Shown here one piece after another: positions 1-7,375 of a DNA stretch of 14,648 bases; position 1 is the stretch's first letter; each line of letters begins with the position of its first letter. The notes under the pieces are model-generated. The model worked only from the letters and a program-made list of their open reading frames with translations, had not been told where the DNA came from and ran no database searches. Made by a program: the position numbers and the translations under genes. The DNA is taken from NCBI GenBank assembly GCA_011524425.1, contig WTKI01000155.1, forward strand, positions 1-14,648, in the 5' to 3' direction. Source of the DNA: Altererythrobacter sp. Its GTDB lineage: Bacteria; Pseudomonadota; Alphaproteobacteria; Sphingomonadales; Sphingomonadaceae.

Positions 1-179
1 TTTCCATTGGCGATCCAGACGGCAAGTGGACCCTTTCATTGATTGGGACTAACCTGACTGATAAGATTTTCATCAACACATCAGCCCCTCCGCCTTTCGG
101 AGCCCCTGGGACAGATGACCGCCTCGTTACATTGAACCGAGGTCGCCAAGTATTTGTTGAAGTTGGATTTAGTTTCTAG
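1..179 (+). CDS. TonB-dependent receptor, C-terminal end (partial)
   Basis: Only the last 58 or so codons are in the window (frame beginning at base 3, TAG stop at 177-179). The translation contains WTLSLIGTNLTDK, which resembles the late beta-strand 'W.v.l.g.NLtdk.Y' signature of TonB-dependent outer-membrane receptors. It ends in GRQVFVEVGFSF, with alternating hydrophobic residues and a terminal Phe, the usual C-terminal strand of an outer-membrane barrel recognised by the BAM machinery. Such receptors import siderophores, vitamins or, in sphingomonads, hydrophobic carbon sources. It lies 65 bases upstream of a TetR gene and a catabolic oxygenase cluster in the same orientation, so substrate uptake for that pathway is a reasonable inference. 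The ligand and the plug domain cannot be judged from this fragment. Confidence 0.85.
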   Translation, partial: SIGDPDGKWTLSLIGTNLTDKIFINTSAPPPFGAPGTDDRLVTLNRGRQVFVEVGFSF

Positions 180-244
180 CGCGGGTCAGAGATGTCCAAA
201 TGTCAAATGGCGCTCCTGAGTTGGAGTAACGAATAAGGCTATTT

Positions 245-916
245 ATGAATTCCGCTATGGAACTGAGCACGAAGTCGAGATTGCTGAAAGCAGCCGTAAC
301 TGTTTTCAGTGATCACGGCTTTGCCGGCGGTTCAATTAGACAGATAGCCAGTTTGGCTGGTGCAAATATCGCGGCGGTCACCTATCACTATGGGTCTAAG
401 AAAGCGCTATGGCAGGCCGTCTTCACCCATTTACAGAATCAGTTGGTTGATGCCATTTTTGTTGATCAACACAAATGGCGTGAAATGACACCGTATGAAC
501 GGGTTGAGAACACCACGCGCAATTATGTGAGATTTTGCGCTCGCTATCCTGAGCTTCATCGCATCACCATGTTTGAGACGATCAAAGGCGGCGAGATGCT
601 GGAGTGGCTTAATGAGCGCAAACTTGCATTGTTCTCTGAGAAGTCGATGGAGTGGGTCTCGCTTGCGCAGCAGGAAGGGGTGTATAGTCGAGAATTGTCA
701 GCGATGCATTTGCACTTCATCGTAACGCATGCGTCGAATTCAGTGTTCCTGCTCGCTCCTCATATCAAACAAGTATTTGGGGTCGATGTTTTCGAAGAAG
801 AACAAGTCGACAAATTTGCCGACGCAATGGTGAACCTATTTCTTCGCCGTGATGGTGATGAAGGTAACGAGGATGTTGTGGTGGGTGCAGGCCTGAACGA
901 ATTCCTCGAAAATTGA
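245..916 (+). CDS. TetR/AcrR family transcriptional regulator
   Basis: This 223-residue protein has the size and layout of a TetR-family repressor. The N-terminal helix-turn-helix spans about residues 28-58 (SIRQIASLAGANIAAVTYHY, then GSKKALWQAVF), matching the family pattern of recognition helix followed by Y-H-Y/F-x-sK. The remainder is a helical ligand-binding and dimerisation region with the YVRFCARYPELHRI segment common in this family. The ATG at 245 has an AAGG six bases upstream; an alternative ATG at 257 would remove four residues and keep the domain. It sits between a TonB receptor end and the oxygenase genes, in the same orientation. A 22-bp dyad in the 86-base gap downstream (937-958) is a likely binding site, suggesting local control of the catabolic genes. 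The inducer is unknown. Confidence 0.93.
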   Translation: MNSAMELSTKSRLLKAAVTVFSDHGFAGGSIRQIASLAGANIAAVTYHYGSKKALWQAVFTHLQNQLVDAIFVDQHKWREMTPYERVENTTRNYVRFCARYPELHRITMFETIKGGEMLEWLNERKLALFSEKSMEWVSLAQQEGVYSRELSAMHLHFIVTHASNSVFLLAPHIKQVFGVDVFEEEQVDKFADAMVNLFLRRDGDEGNEDVVVGAGLNEFLEN

Positions 917-936
917 GCGTCAAGCCAATCTTGGAA

Positions 937-958
937 TTTGATTATGTCCCTTATCAAA
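937..958. promoter_or_regulatory. Candidate TetR-type operator (imperfect palindrome)
   Basis: Arms TTTGAT (937-942) and ATCAAA (953-958) are perfect reverse complements separated by 10 bases. One further base pair matches inside after a single mismatch, giving a 22-bp dyad of the length typical for TetR-family operators. It ends 44 bases before the carotenoid-oxygenase ATG and starts 20 bases after the TetR stop codon. A smaller dyad (CCAA-2-TTGG, 925-934) lies just upstream. A partly similar string (ATGTCC, then TCAAA) occurs at 192-207 upstream of the TetR gene and could be a second, weaker site. The role is inferred; no clear -35/-10 pair was assigned. Confidence 0.45.
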
Positions 959-1002
959 CCAATTGCTTGCTAGCGGTGATAGAATTGAGGATGAATTGAA
1001 TC

Positions 1003-2445
1003 ATGGCTGAACCCTTTAGAGACCACCCCTATCTCACTGGGCATCATCAACCCATGCGGTTTGAAGCGGTCGCGCCTGATTTGATCGTCGAAGGTGAGTT
1101 GCCCGACGACTTGCACGGTGTTTTTTACCGGACCGGTGCTGAACCTTTGTACGATCCGCCCGAAGGTTATCACTGGTTTGATGGCGACGGCATGGTCTAC
1201 GGCTTCTTCTTTGAAGATGGCCGTGTATCCATGCGCAACAAATGGGTTCGCACGGAAAAATTTGAAGCAGAGCTTGCGGCAGGCAAACGTCTTTTCGGGG
1301 TGTTTGGCGATCCATCTACCAATGACCCTAGCGTGCAGGGAATGCGCTACAACACAGGCAATACCAACATCATTTTGCACAATGGCAAGTTGATGGCCCT
1401 GATGGAGGGCTGCCCTGCAATCGAGATGGATCCGCGCAGCCTCGATACTCGTGAATACATGGATTATGGCGGCACTATCACGGGGCCGTTCTCAGCGCAC
1501 CCCACCGTCGATTGGAATACCGGCGAAATGATCAGCTATGGCTGGATGATCAATGGACCCGCGGGCAAACCGGAAGTCCGTTATGAGCTGATCGACAAGA
1601 ATGGTCAGATAACCAACCAATTCTCCTTTGAAGCGCCCTATATGAGTATGGTTCACACCGCTCTCGCAACGGAAAACTATGTGATCGTGCCGTTTAACCC
1701 GCTGGAGGTGAGCCTGGAGCGAGCCATGAAAGGCGGGCCGATGAACGCGTGGGTTAGAGGCCGCAGTTCCAAGTTTGCCATGTTCCCCAGAAATGGCAGC
1801 GCTGACGACATTCGCTGGTTGGAAATGCCAGGGCGCCACATGTTTCATGAACTCAACGCTTGGGAAGAAGATGGCAAGATCATCGCAGACGTTGCCGCAG
1901 CAAATGGCACGGCATTATTTCCCAATGAAGATGGTTCATTGAACACACACGGTGACACCGCTCTAGAGCTGAGGCGTTGGACAATTGATCTCACCGGTAG
2001 CACCGACGAGATTAAGGAAGAGACGCTGAATGATAATGACATACAGTTTCCGCGTCCTGATGACCGGTTCATGACGCGCAAGTCACGTCACGGTTATGCA
2101 AACTCGAACCTGAATTCGGTTGATGGACGCGTGGACGGGATGGACTCAGCAATCCACTTTGACACTGAAACAGGCAAGGAAGACATTTATCACTTTGGCG
2201 ATGGCGCGGGCTGCGGCGAGTTTGTCTTTGCTCCAAAGATTGGAGCGACCGACGAGGCTGATGGATACGCAATGACGTTGGTCCATCCGGCCAACTCACA
2301 TCATACTGAACTTGCAATTTTTCAGGCTCTCGATGTCGCTGCAGGCCCCATCGCAAGAGTGATCGTTCCTTACCGGATACCTAGCGGCTTCCATTGTAAC
2401 TATTACAGCGCTGACGGCGTTCTCGGCGAGAGTGTTTTCGCATAA
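1003..2445 (+). CDS. Carotenoid oxygenase / lignostilbene dioxygenase family protein
   Basis: This 480-residue protein matches the carotenoid cleavage oxygenase (RPE65) family in length and motifs. These enzymes use a single Fe(II) held by four histidines to split a C=C bond with O2, in apocarotenoids, stilbenes or related phenylpropenes. The four ligands appear as H166 (SAHPTVD), H218 (MVHTALATENYVIVP), H282 (FHELNAWEEDG) and H464 (PSGFHCNYY). The N-terminal segment GVFYRTGAEP...WFDGDGMV is also family-typical. There is no signal peptide, so it is cytoplasmic. It is the first gene after the TetR gene; its stop lies 22 bases before the Rieske oxygenase ATG, so the two are probably co-transcribed. 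The start ATG has GAGGA 11 bases upstream, slightly far but usable. Bacterial relatives next to Rieske enzymes are often annotated as lignostilbene dioxygenases; the substrate here is not determined. Confidence 0.93.
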   Translation: MAEPFRDHPYLTGHHQPMRFEAVAPDLIVEGELPDDLHGVFYRTGAEPLYDPPEGYHWFDGDGMVYGFFFEDGRVSMRNKWVRTEKFEAELAAGKRLFGVFGDPSTNDPSVQGMRYNTGNTNIILHNGKLMALMEGCPAIEMDPRSLDTREYMDYGGTITGPFSAHPTVDWNTGEMISYGWMINGPAGKPEVRYELIDKNGQITNQFSFEAPYMSMVHTALATENYVIVPFNPLEVSLERAMKGGPMNAWVRGRSSKFAMFPRNGSADDIRWLEMPGRHMFHELNAWEEDGKIIADVAAANGTALFPNEDGSLNTHGDTALELRRWTIDLTGSTDEIKEETLNDNDIQFPRPDDRFMTRKSRHGYANSNLNSVDGRVDGMDSAIHFDTETGKEDIYHFGDGAGCGEFVFAPKIGATDEADGYAMTLVHPANSHHTELAIFQALDVAAGPIARVIVPYRIPSGFHCNYYSADGVLGESVFA

Positions 2446-2467
2446 GGCCTATTCAGAAAGGCAACAA

Positions 2468-3805
2468 ATGGCTGATTACGATTCCAGTGAGCTAGGTCAG
2501 CATTTAGCTGATATCTCCAAGCAGCCGGAGCCAAAACTGCGAGGTAATCCGATCACTCCTGAGCGGTATTGGTCGAAGGAGTGGATGGACAAGGAGTGGG
2601 ACAAGGTCTGGACGAAGACTTGGCAAATTGCCTGTCTGGAGAGTGAGCTTGTCGAGAAGGGCGACTACACGACGACGACGTTAGGCCGCGAACGGATTTT
2701 GTGTGTCCGCGGAGATGATGACAAGATCAGAGTGTTTTACAATGTTTGCCAGCACCGCGGCCTTGAACTGATGAAGGACGAATGCGGCAACGAGAAACGC
2801 CTCACCTGTCCCTATCATGCCTGGACTTATGACCTTAAAGGGAAGCTGAAATTCGTGCCCGACGAGGCCGATTTCAAGCAAGGCAGCCCATGCGGCAAGC
2901 TCAACCTGGTTGAGATTAAGAGCGAAGTCTGGGCCGGCTTCGTGTGGTACAATATGGACGATGATTGCGTGCCACTTAAAGAGTATCTGGGTCCGATTGC
3001 CGATCAGATCGACACCTATCCGATGCAGGAATTCAAGCGCACTCATTGGGTGACGGTTGAAGGGGATTGGAACTGGAAGCTGGTGCAAGACAATTTTAGC
3101 GAAAGCTATCACGTGCCGTTCGTGCACCCCGATGCGGTGTACACGCTGGAATATGGCCGCACCGGATGCCAGTTTGACCATTATCCGCAAGGCCATTGCC
3201 GCATGTTGATGCCCGGAGGCGGCCCAGCGCAGGCAATTAAGGGTGGAGAGAAGGAAACGCTTGAAAAGATGAAGGGAGAGCTCGAGTTTTGGGAGCTCAA
3301 CCCGGATGATTACAGAGGTGGCAAGACCCGCAATTTGCGCCGCGATTTGCAGAAAGCGAAGCGGCGACTGGGTGAGGCCAAGGGCTATGACTACTCAACT
3401 TACCATGATGAGCAGCTCACCGATAACTGGCATTATACGATTTTCCCGAACCTCTCTTTTAGCTTGAAGCCGGAAAGCAATATCTGGCTGCGAGCTAGGC
3501 CCCATCCAACAGACCCTGAAAAGTGCCTGTTTGATATGTGGTTCATGGTGCTTTTCGCAAAAGGGCAGACAGAATATTTCTCATATGTGATGCAGGATAC
3601 CATCTCAACGGATGCCGAAGTGCCGCACATGCAAGGTCGCGCGGACGAAGTGACCACCGGGCCAGCGATTGACGAAGATCTCGAGATCTGGCCGCAGCAA
3701 CAACGCGGGCTTCATTCTCGCGGCTACAAGCGTGACTATCTCGCAGGGCAGGAAAGCCGCATGCTCTACTTCCACGAAACGCTTGAAGACTGGATGGCGC
3801 GCTAG
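2468..3805 (+). CDS. Rieske non-heme iron oxygenase, alpha (catalytic) subunit
   Basis: A 445-residue cytoplasmic oxygenase component. The Rieske [2Fe-2S] site is C94-x-H96 (CQHRG) and C114-x2-H117 (CPYHAW). The mononuclear iron site is in D208-N-F-S-E-S-Y-H215-V-P-F-V-H220, with D404 (in DEDLEIWPQQQRG) as the probable carboxylate ligand and D208 as the usual electron-bridge residue between subunits. The family hydroxylates aromatic rings or does O-/N-demethylation using electrons from a reductase, with or without a ferredoxin; neither partner is encoded here. I chose the ATG at 2468, preceded by AAAGG, rather than an in-frame ATG at 2432 that lies inside the upstream gene. Residues about 255-315 form a charged, helical-looking insert rich in Lys/Glu/Arg. 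The next gene begins 26 bases downstream and may be a functional partner. Substrate unknown. Confidence 0.95.
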   Translation: MADYDSSELGQHLADISKQPEPKLRGNPITPERYWSKEWMDKEWDKVWTKTWQIACLESELVEKGDYTTTTLGRERILCVRGDDDKIRVFYNVCQHRGLELMKDECGNEKRLTCPYHAWTYDLKGKLKFVPDEADFKQGSPCGKLNLVEIKSEVWAGFVWYNMDDDCVPLKEYLGPIADQIDTYPMQEFKRTHWVTVEGDWNWKLVQDNFSESYHVPFVHPDAVYTLEYGRTGCQFDHYPQGHCRMLMPGGGPAQAIKGGEKETLEKMKGELEFWELNPDDYRGGKTRNLRRDLQKAKRRLGEAKGYDYSTYHDEQLTDNWHYTIFPNLSFSLKPESNIWLRARPHPTDPEKCLFDMWFMVLFAKGQTEYFSYVMQDTISTDAEVPHMQGRADEVTTGPAIDEDLEIWPQQQRGLHSRGYKRDYLAGQESRMLYFHETLEDWMAR

Positions 3806-3831
3806 CCGCTTATTCCTCGAGGAGAGATTAA

Positions 3832-4347
3832 ATGAGCCGGCTCGAAATTATGGCCGACAAGCTTGAATGCATGGAACTTATCGCTCGTCTTGCCAAAGGC
3901 ATTGATCGTTGTGATGCGGACATGGTCCGCGCGTGTTTCCATCCGGATGCAACTGACGATCACGGCGCGTTTAAAGGTGCGGCCGAAGAGTTCATCGAAT
4001 GGGTCATGCCTCTGTTGCACTCCATGAAGCGCACCCAACATGTAATCGGCCAGACACTGATGGAAGTGAACGGCGATAAAGCTGCGGGTGAAAGCTATTT
4101 TCTAGCGCACCACAATATCGAGACGCCTGATGGCGAAATCTTCATGATCGCAGCGGGACGATATCTCGACACGTTCGAACGGCGTGATGGCACTTGGAAA
4201 ATCAGCCATCGGCACGCGATCTATGACTGGAACAGCACAGTTCCATCAACGGACAACTGGGACCGCGATGATCCGGATAACCCGAGCGTTTACGGCATAC
4301 GCGGAACCGACGATGCATCTTATCCGCACTTGCAGGGCGTCAAATAG
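3832..4347 (+). CDS. SnoaL-like / NTF2-fold protein
   Basis: A 171-residue protein of the nuclear transport factor 2 superfamily, SnoaL-like branch. These small alpha+beta cone proteins include scytalone dehydratase, ketosteroid isomerase and the beta subunits of ring-hydroxylating dioxygenases. Visible family features are the N-terminal helix with IARLAKGIDRCD, the FHPDATDDHG loop (D39, D42, D43, H44), QHVIGQ with H70, ESYFLAHH, and AAGRYLDTFERRDGTWKISHRHAIYDW with H126, H128 and Y131. Asp/His/Tyr of this kind line the pocket in dehydratase and isomerase members. The ATG at 3832 has an excellent GAGGAGAG upstream. It follows the Rieske gene by 26 bases, so it could be a small subunit of that oxygenase, or a separate dehydratase/isomerase acting on its product. 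The sequence looks closer to stand-alone SnoaL-like enzymes, so I favour the second, without certainty. Confidence 0.85.
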   Translation: MSRLEIMADKLECMELIARLAKGIDRCDADMVRACFHPDATDDHGAFKGAAEEFIEWVMPLLHSMKRTQHVIGQTLMEVNGDKAAGESYFLAHHNIETPDGEIFMIAAGRYLDTFERRDGTWKISHRHAIYDWNSTVPSTDNWDRDDPDNPSVYGIRGTDDASYPHLQGVK

Positions 4348-4440
4348 ACGTCAGGCAGAATGCCACGGTCGGACCAGTGTCCCGGCCATACTGACCAATT
4401 CGCGAGGTTCAGGCATTGCTGCCGACAGCTAGGAGTTTTG

Positions 4441-4557
4441 ATGAACAATCACTCCAAACTGTCATTCGGAGCATTTAGTGACAATCATCAGTTCACAAGC
4501 CGCGCAAATCGCGGAGCAAGTCGAACAGTTCGTTCGCAATGTCGTTATTCCCTATGA
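4441..4557 (+). CDS. Possible 38-residue leader ORF overlapping the acyl-CoA dehydrogenase start
   Basis: An ATG at 4441 has a textbook AGGAG five bases upstream (4431-4435), stronger than the site serving the acyl-CoA dehydrogenase GTG at 4478. It reads 38 codons (beginning MNNHSKLSFGAFSD) to a TGA at 4555-4557, in a different frame, and so runs through the first 80 bases of the dehydrogenase gene. The peptide resembles nothing I recognise. It may be a coupling or attenuating upstream ORF, or the AGGAG may be coincidental. Confidence 0.25.
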   Translation: MNNHSKLSFGAFSDNHQFTSRANRGASRTVRSQCRYSL

Positions 4558-5662
4558 GCAGGATGATCGGCGCGATGCTCATGGCCCAAGCGATGCGTTA
4601 GCGAAGGAGCTACGCGAGAAGGCCCGAGAAGCTGGTGTGCTTGTCCCGCATATCAGAGAAGATGGTTCGCACTTTAGTCATGTTGAGACCGCGCTGATTT
4701 TGCGCAAAAGCGGCCTTTCGCCCTTGGGTCCGATCGCCTGCCACGTCATGGCACCGGATGAAGGCAATATGTATCTGCTTGGCAAAGTGGGAACTGACGA
4801 GCTCAAGCAGCGCTTTCTCGCTCCACTTGTGTCTGGTGATGCACGCTCTGCTTTCTTTATGACTGAACCTGCAGAAGATGGAGGGGCAGGGTCCGATCCG
4901 TCCTTGATGCAAACGACCTGCAAGCGGGATGGAAATCACTGGGTGATCAATGGTCGCAAGGCCTTCATTACCGGCGCTGAGGGCGCATCGGTCGGTATTG
5001 TCATGGCGAAGTCTGAAGAAGCGGATTCTGAAGGCGGGGCCTGCATGTTCCTCGTTGATCTGCCAGACCCAGCGATCAGGATTGAGCGGGTGCTGGACAC
5101 AATCGATAGCTCAATGCCCGGCGGGCATGCTGTCATTGCCATCGACAACCTGCGTGTTGCTGCTGACCAAATGTTGGGTGAGGCCGGCGAAGGTTTCAAA
5201 TACGCTCAAGTCCGATTGGCGCCTGCGCGCCTGACGCACTGTATGCGGTGGTTGGGTCTTGCCGAACGCGCTCAGGAGTTGGCGACGGATTATGCCTGCA
5301 AGCGCATGGCTTTTGGCAAGCCATTGATTGATCACGAAGGGGTGGGCTTCATGCTCGCTCAAAACAAGATCGACATTCAGGCATGTACCTTGATGATTGA
5401 TTGGTGTGCTGGCGTTTTGGACTCCGGAGCATTGGGCACCACAGAAAGTTCGATGGCGAAGACCTTTGTCGCAGAAACGCTTTTCCAGATCGCCGACCGA
5501 TGCGTCCAAGCGATGGGCGGAACAGGAGTAACCGGCGATACCGTAGTGGAGCAGCTATTTCGAGAAGTGCGCGCTTTCCGCATTTATGATGGTCCGACCG
5601 AGGTCCATAAGTGGAGCCTGGCGAAAAAGATCAAGCGCGAATGGCGAGAGGCGCAAGACTGA
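4478..5662 (+). CDS. Acyl-CoA dehydrogenase (ACAD10/11-like subgroup)
   Basis: A 394-residue FAD-dependent acyl-CoA dehydrogenase, normal length, introducing an alpha,beta double bond into an acyl-CoA thioester. FAD/substrate motifs are MTEPAEDGGAGSDP (residues 128-141), HWVINGRKAFITGA (154-167), the KRMAFGKPL arginine region (275-283) and QAMGGTGVTGD (344-354). The position of the classical catalytic Glu (IYEG) is occupied by Asp: IYDGPTEVH, D371. This DGPxEVH form, and the N-terminal VIPYEQ...HGPSDAL pattern, are typical of the subgroup around mammalian ACAD10/ACAD11. Translation begins at GTG (4478) with GGAG six bases upstream; the frame has a stop at 4442-4444, so no longer N-terminus is available. 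It is 130 bases downstream of the SnoaL-like gene and could be in the same transcript. It converges on the GGDEF-EAL gene with only 29 bases between stop codons; I see no convincing terminator there. Confidence 0.93.
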   Translation: MTIISSQAAQIAEQVEQFVRNVVIPYEQDDRRDAHGPSDALAKELREKAREAGVLVPHIREDGSHFSHVETALILRKSGLSPLGPIACHVMAPDEGNMYLLGKVGTDELKQRFLAPLVSGDARSAFFMTEPAEDGGAGSDPSLMQTTCKRDGNHWVINGRKAFITGAEGASVGIVMAKSEEADSEGGACMFLVDLPDPAIRIERVLDTIDSSMPGGHAVIAIDNLRVAADQMLGEAGEGFKYAQVRLAPARLTHCMRWLGLAERAQELATDYACKRMAFGKPLIDHEGVGFMLAQNKIDIQACTLMIDWCAGVLDSGALGTTESSMAKTFVAETLFQIADRCVQAMGGTGVTGDTVVEQLFREVRAFRIYDGPTEVHKWSLAKKIKREWREAQD

Positions 5663-5691
5663 GTGGGCTTGGCAGGTTTGCGGGCCCGAGG

Positions 5692-7233
5692 TTAGTTTAT
5701 GATCCTCAGATGAGCGGCACCAGCATCTTCAGCGCTCTGCTCTTCCAAAAGTCCATAAATCTGATCGGCTGGCATAGCTTTATAGTAAAGCCACCCCTGA
5801 ATTTGATCGCAACCCGCAGTGCGAACCAGTTCCGCTTGGGCCTCTGTCTCCACGCCTTCCGCGGTGACCCCCATTTTGAGCGCCCTTGCCAGAGTTATCG
5901 ATGAGAGCATCATAGCCCGACTGCCATCATCATCGCCTGCTTGGACAACAAGGGAGCGGTCGAGCTTGAGTTTTTCAAACCTGAACTGGCGCAAGAAGCC
6001 AATCGAAGCATATCCCGTCCCAAAGTCGTCCAAAGAGACATTCACGCCAAACCCCCGGATCATTTCCAGGCTTCTCTCTGCAATGATGGGATCCATTACC
6101 AGGCAAGTTTCAGTGATTTCGAGTTCAAGACGCTCTGCGGGAAAACCAGTTTCCTCCAGGATCTGGCCCAGCTTGATGGGGAATTCAGCATTGCGCAGCT
6201 GGGCTGCGGAAATGTTCACTGACAGTTTGATTTCGCCCCAGCCCAAAGCGTCAGTGCACGCCTGCCGTAACACCCACAAGCCGATCGGATTGATCAACCC
6301 TGTTTCTTCAGCAACAGGAATGAATAAATGCGGACCGACCGGTTTTCCGTCAGCGCGATTCCATCTGATAAGCGCTTCTACTGCGACAATCTTCTTAGTC
6401 GATGCATCGACCAAGGGTTGATAGTGTAATGCGAATTCTTCGTCAGCCAGAGCTTTGCGCAAATCATCATCAAGTTCTTGCACAGCTTCACGGTCACGGT
6501 CGAAGTCAGTCGTGTACCATGTGCAGCGCATGCGTCCGGATCGTTTCGATGCATACATCGCAACGTCAGCGCGGCGGAGCATTTCGGATGATGATAAATC
6601 ATCGCTGCCTTTAGAGTTGGCTAAGCCGATGCTTGCCCCTATTGCCAGACGCCGCTCGCCGATTGGCACGGGTGCTTCCAGCCGATCAAGAAAATTTCGG
6701 CACATGCCTTCCAAAATTGTCCCCGCAACCGGTCCGAGCATGAGGATTGCGAACTCGTCGCCTCCGAGGCGATAGCATCGAGCTTCCTTGCCGCAGATTT
6801 CCTCCAGGACATCTCCGCAATAGCGGATAACCTGGTCGCCGACGAAATGCCCAAGATGATCGTTTACTTGCTTGAAGCCGTCCAAGTCGATGAGAGCCAT
6901 TGCGGCTTCTTCATCCGATTGCGCGTAACGCTTAAAGTCTTGATGGAGAGCGTTGCGGTTAGGCAGCCCACTCAGACCATCGCGGCGGCCAAGGTCTTCA
7001 AGTTCACGAATGCTGGAAACGCCGGTGAGGCTGAGGACGAATAGTGTTGCACCGTAAATGAGAATTCCGGCAACCAGGACGCCAGGTGCTGAGATAAACG
7101 AGGTTTTTCCGCTCACGAGTATTGCGGTGACAAGCAACCCGAACAGGATTGTGAGCAGCAGTAAAGGCGCGACGAATAACATCGCTGGCCTAATCGAAAA
7201 TGAGCGTTTCGCCTTCTGCACACTTTGCCCCAA
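5692..7233 (-). CDS. Membrane-anchored GGDEF-EAL cyclic-di-GMP turnover protein
   Basis: A 513-residue inner-membrane protein with two predicted N-terminal membrane helices (about 18-41 and 48-70), a GGDEF domain (about 80-240) and an EAL domain (about 250-500). The diguanylate cyclase site is intact ([15 protein letters not shown] at 157-161), but an RxxD inhibitory site is absent: the aligned segment reads GKEA. The phosphodiesterase site also looks intact: EALIRW (286-291), NIS near 340, ELEITE (370-375), DDFGTGYAS (402-410), KLDRS (423-427), EGVET (459-463) and QGWLY (479-483). Both c-di-GMP synthesis and hydrolysis are therefore possible. No cytoplasmic PAS or GAF sensor is present; the two helices leave only a short loop outside. 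The start is TTG at 7233 with GGAG seven bases upstream; ATG at 7182 (residue 18) is the alternative. It is downstream of cheR, separated by 189 bases rich in inverted repeats. Confidence 0.94.
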   Translation of the reverse strand: MGQSVQKAKRSFSIRPAMLFVAPLLLLTILFGLLVTAILVSGKTSFISAPGVLVAGILIYGATLFVLSLTGVSSIRELEDLGRRDGLSGLPNRNALHQDFKRYAQSDEEAAMALIDLDGFKQVNDHLGHFVGDQVIRYCGDVLEEICGKEARCYRLGGDEFAILMLGPVAGTILEGMCRNFLDRLEAPVPIGERRLAIGASIGLANSKGSDDLSSSEMLRRADVAMYASKRSGRMRCTWYTTDFDRDREAVQELDDDLRKALADEEFALHYQPLVDASTKKIVAVEALIRWNRADGKPVGPHLFIPVAEETGLINPIGLWVLRQACTDALGWGEIKLSVNISAAQLRNAEFPIKLGQILEETGFPAERLELEITETCLVMDPIIAERSLEMIRGFGVNVSLDDFGTGYASIGFLRQFRFEKLKLDRSLVVQAGDDDGSRAMMLSSITLARALKMGVTAEGVETEAQAELVRTAGCDQIQGWLYYKAMPADQIYGLLEEQSAEDAGAAHLRIIN

Positions 7234-7275
7234 ACGCGCTCTCCAAGCGCTACCTCAGGGGGTCTACGTATAATT

Positions 7276-7304
7276 CGCTAACTTAGCGTAAATTCACCAT
7301 TTAC
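7276..7304 (-). promoter_or_regulatory. Two abutting perfect dyads upstream of the GGDEF-EAL gene
   Basis: CGCTAA-C-TTAGCG (7276-7288) and GTAAAT-5-ATTTAC (7288-7304) are both perfect inverted repeats and share one base. They lie 42-71 bases upstream of the TTG start, where operators or a promoter would be expected. A TTATAC box on the minus strand (near 7269-7274) could act as a -10 element, without a good -35. Function is inferred from position and symmetry only. Confidence 0.35.
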
Positions 7305-7375
7305 TTTGAGCTATCGGCGTGTGGAAGAACCCTTTGTAGAGCAATGGGTTACAGTGTTGCCATGGTATCAGAGCG

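Noticed and set aside
970..1380. Antisense open frame of 136 codons opposite the carotenoid-oxygenase gene
   Set aside because: It mirrors the coding strand, has no ribosome site and no family resemblance.
2432..2467. Upstream in-frame ATG for the Rieske oxygenase
   Set aside because: It lies inside the end of the preceding gene; ATG 2468 has a ribosome site and a family-like N-terminus.
4367..4387. Hairpin (GGTCGG / CCGGCC) after the SnoaL-like gene as a terminator
   Set aside because: Six pairs including one G-U, a nine-base loop and no U-tract; not enough to call a terminator.
5111..5509. Antisense open frame of 132 codons opposite the acyl-CoA dehydrogenase gene
   Set aside because: A shadow of the sense gene, whose motifs are clear and continuous.
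5663..5691. Bidirectional terminator in the convergent gap between the acyl-CoA dehydrogenase and GGDEF-EAL genes
   Set aside because: Only 29 bases, with a weak GGGCT/GGCCC pairing and no T-run on either strand.
5819..6421. 200-codon plus-strand frame opposite the GGDEF-EAL gene
   Set aside because: Ser/Arg-rich composition typical of a reverse reading; the minus-strand protein has complete catalytic motifs.
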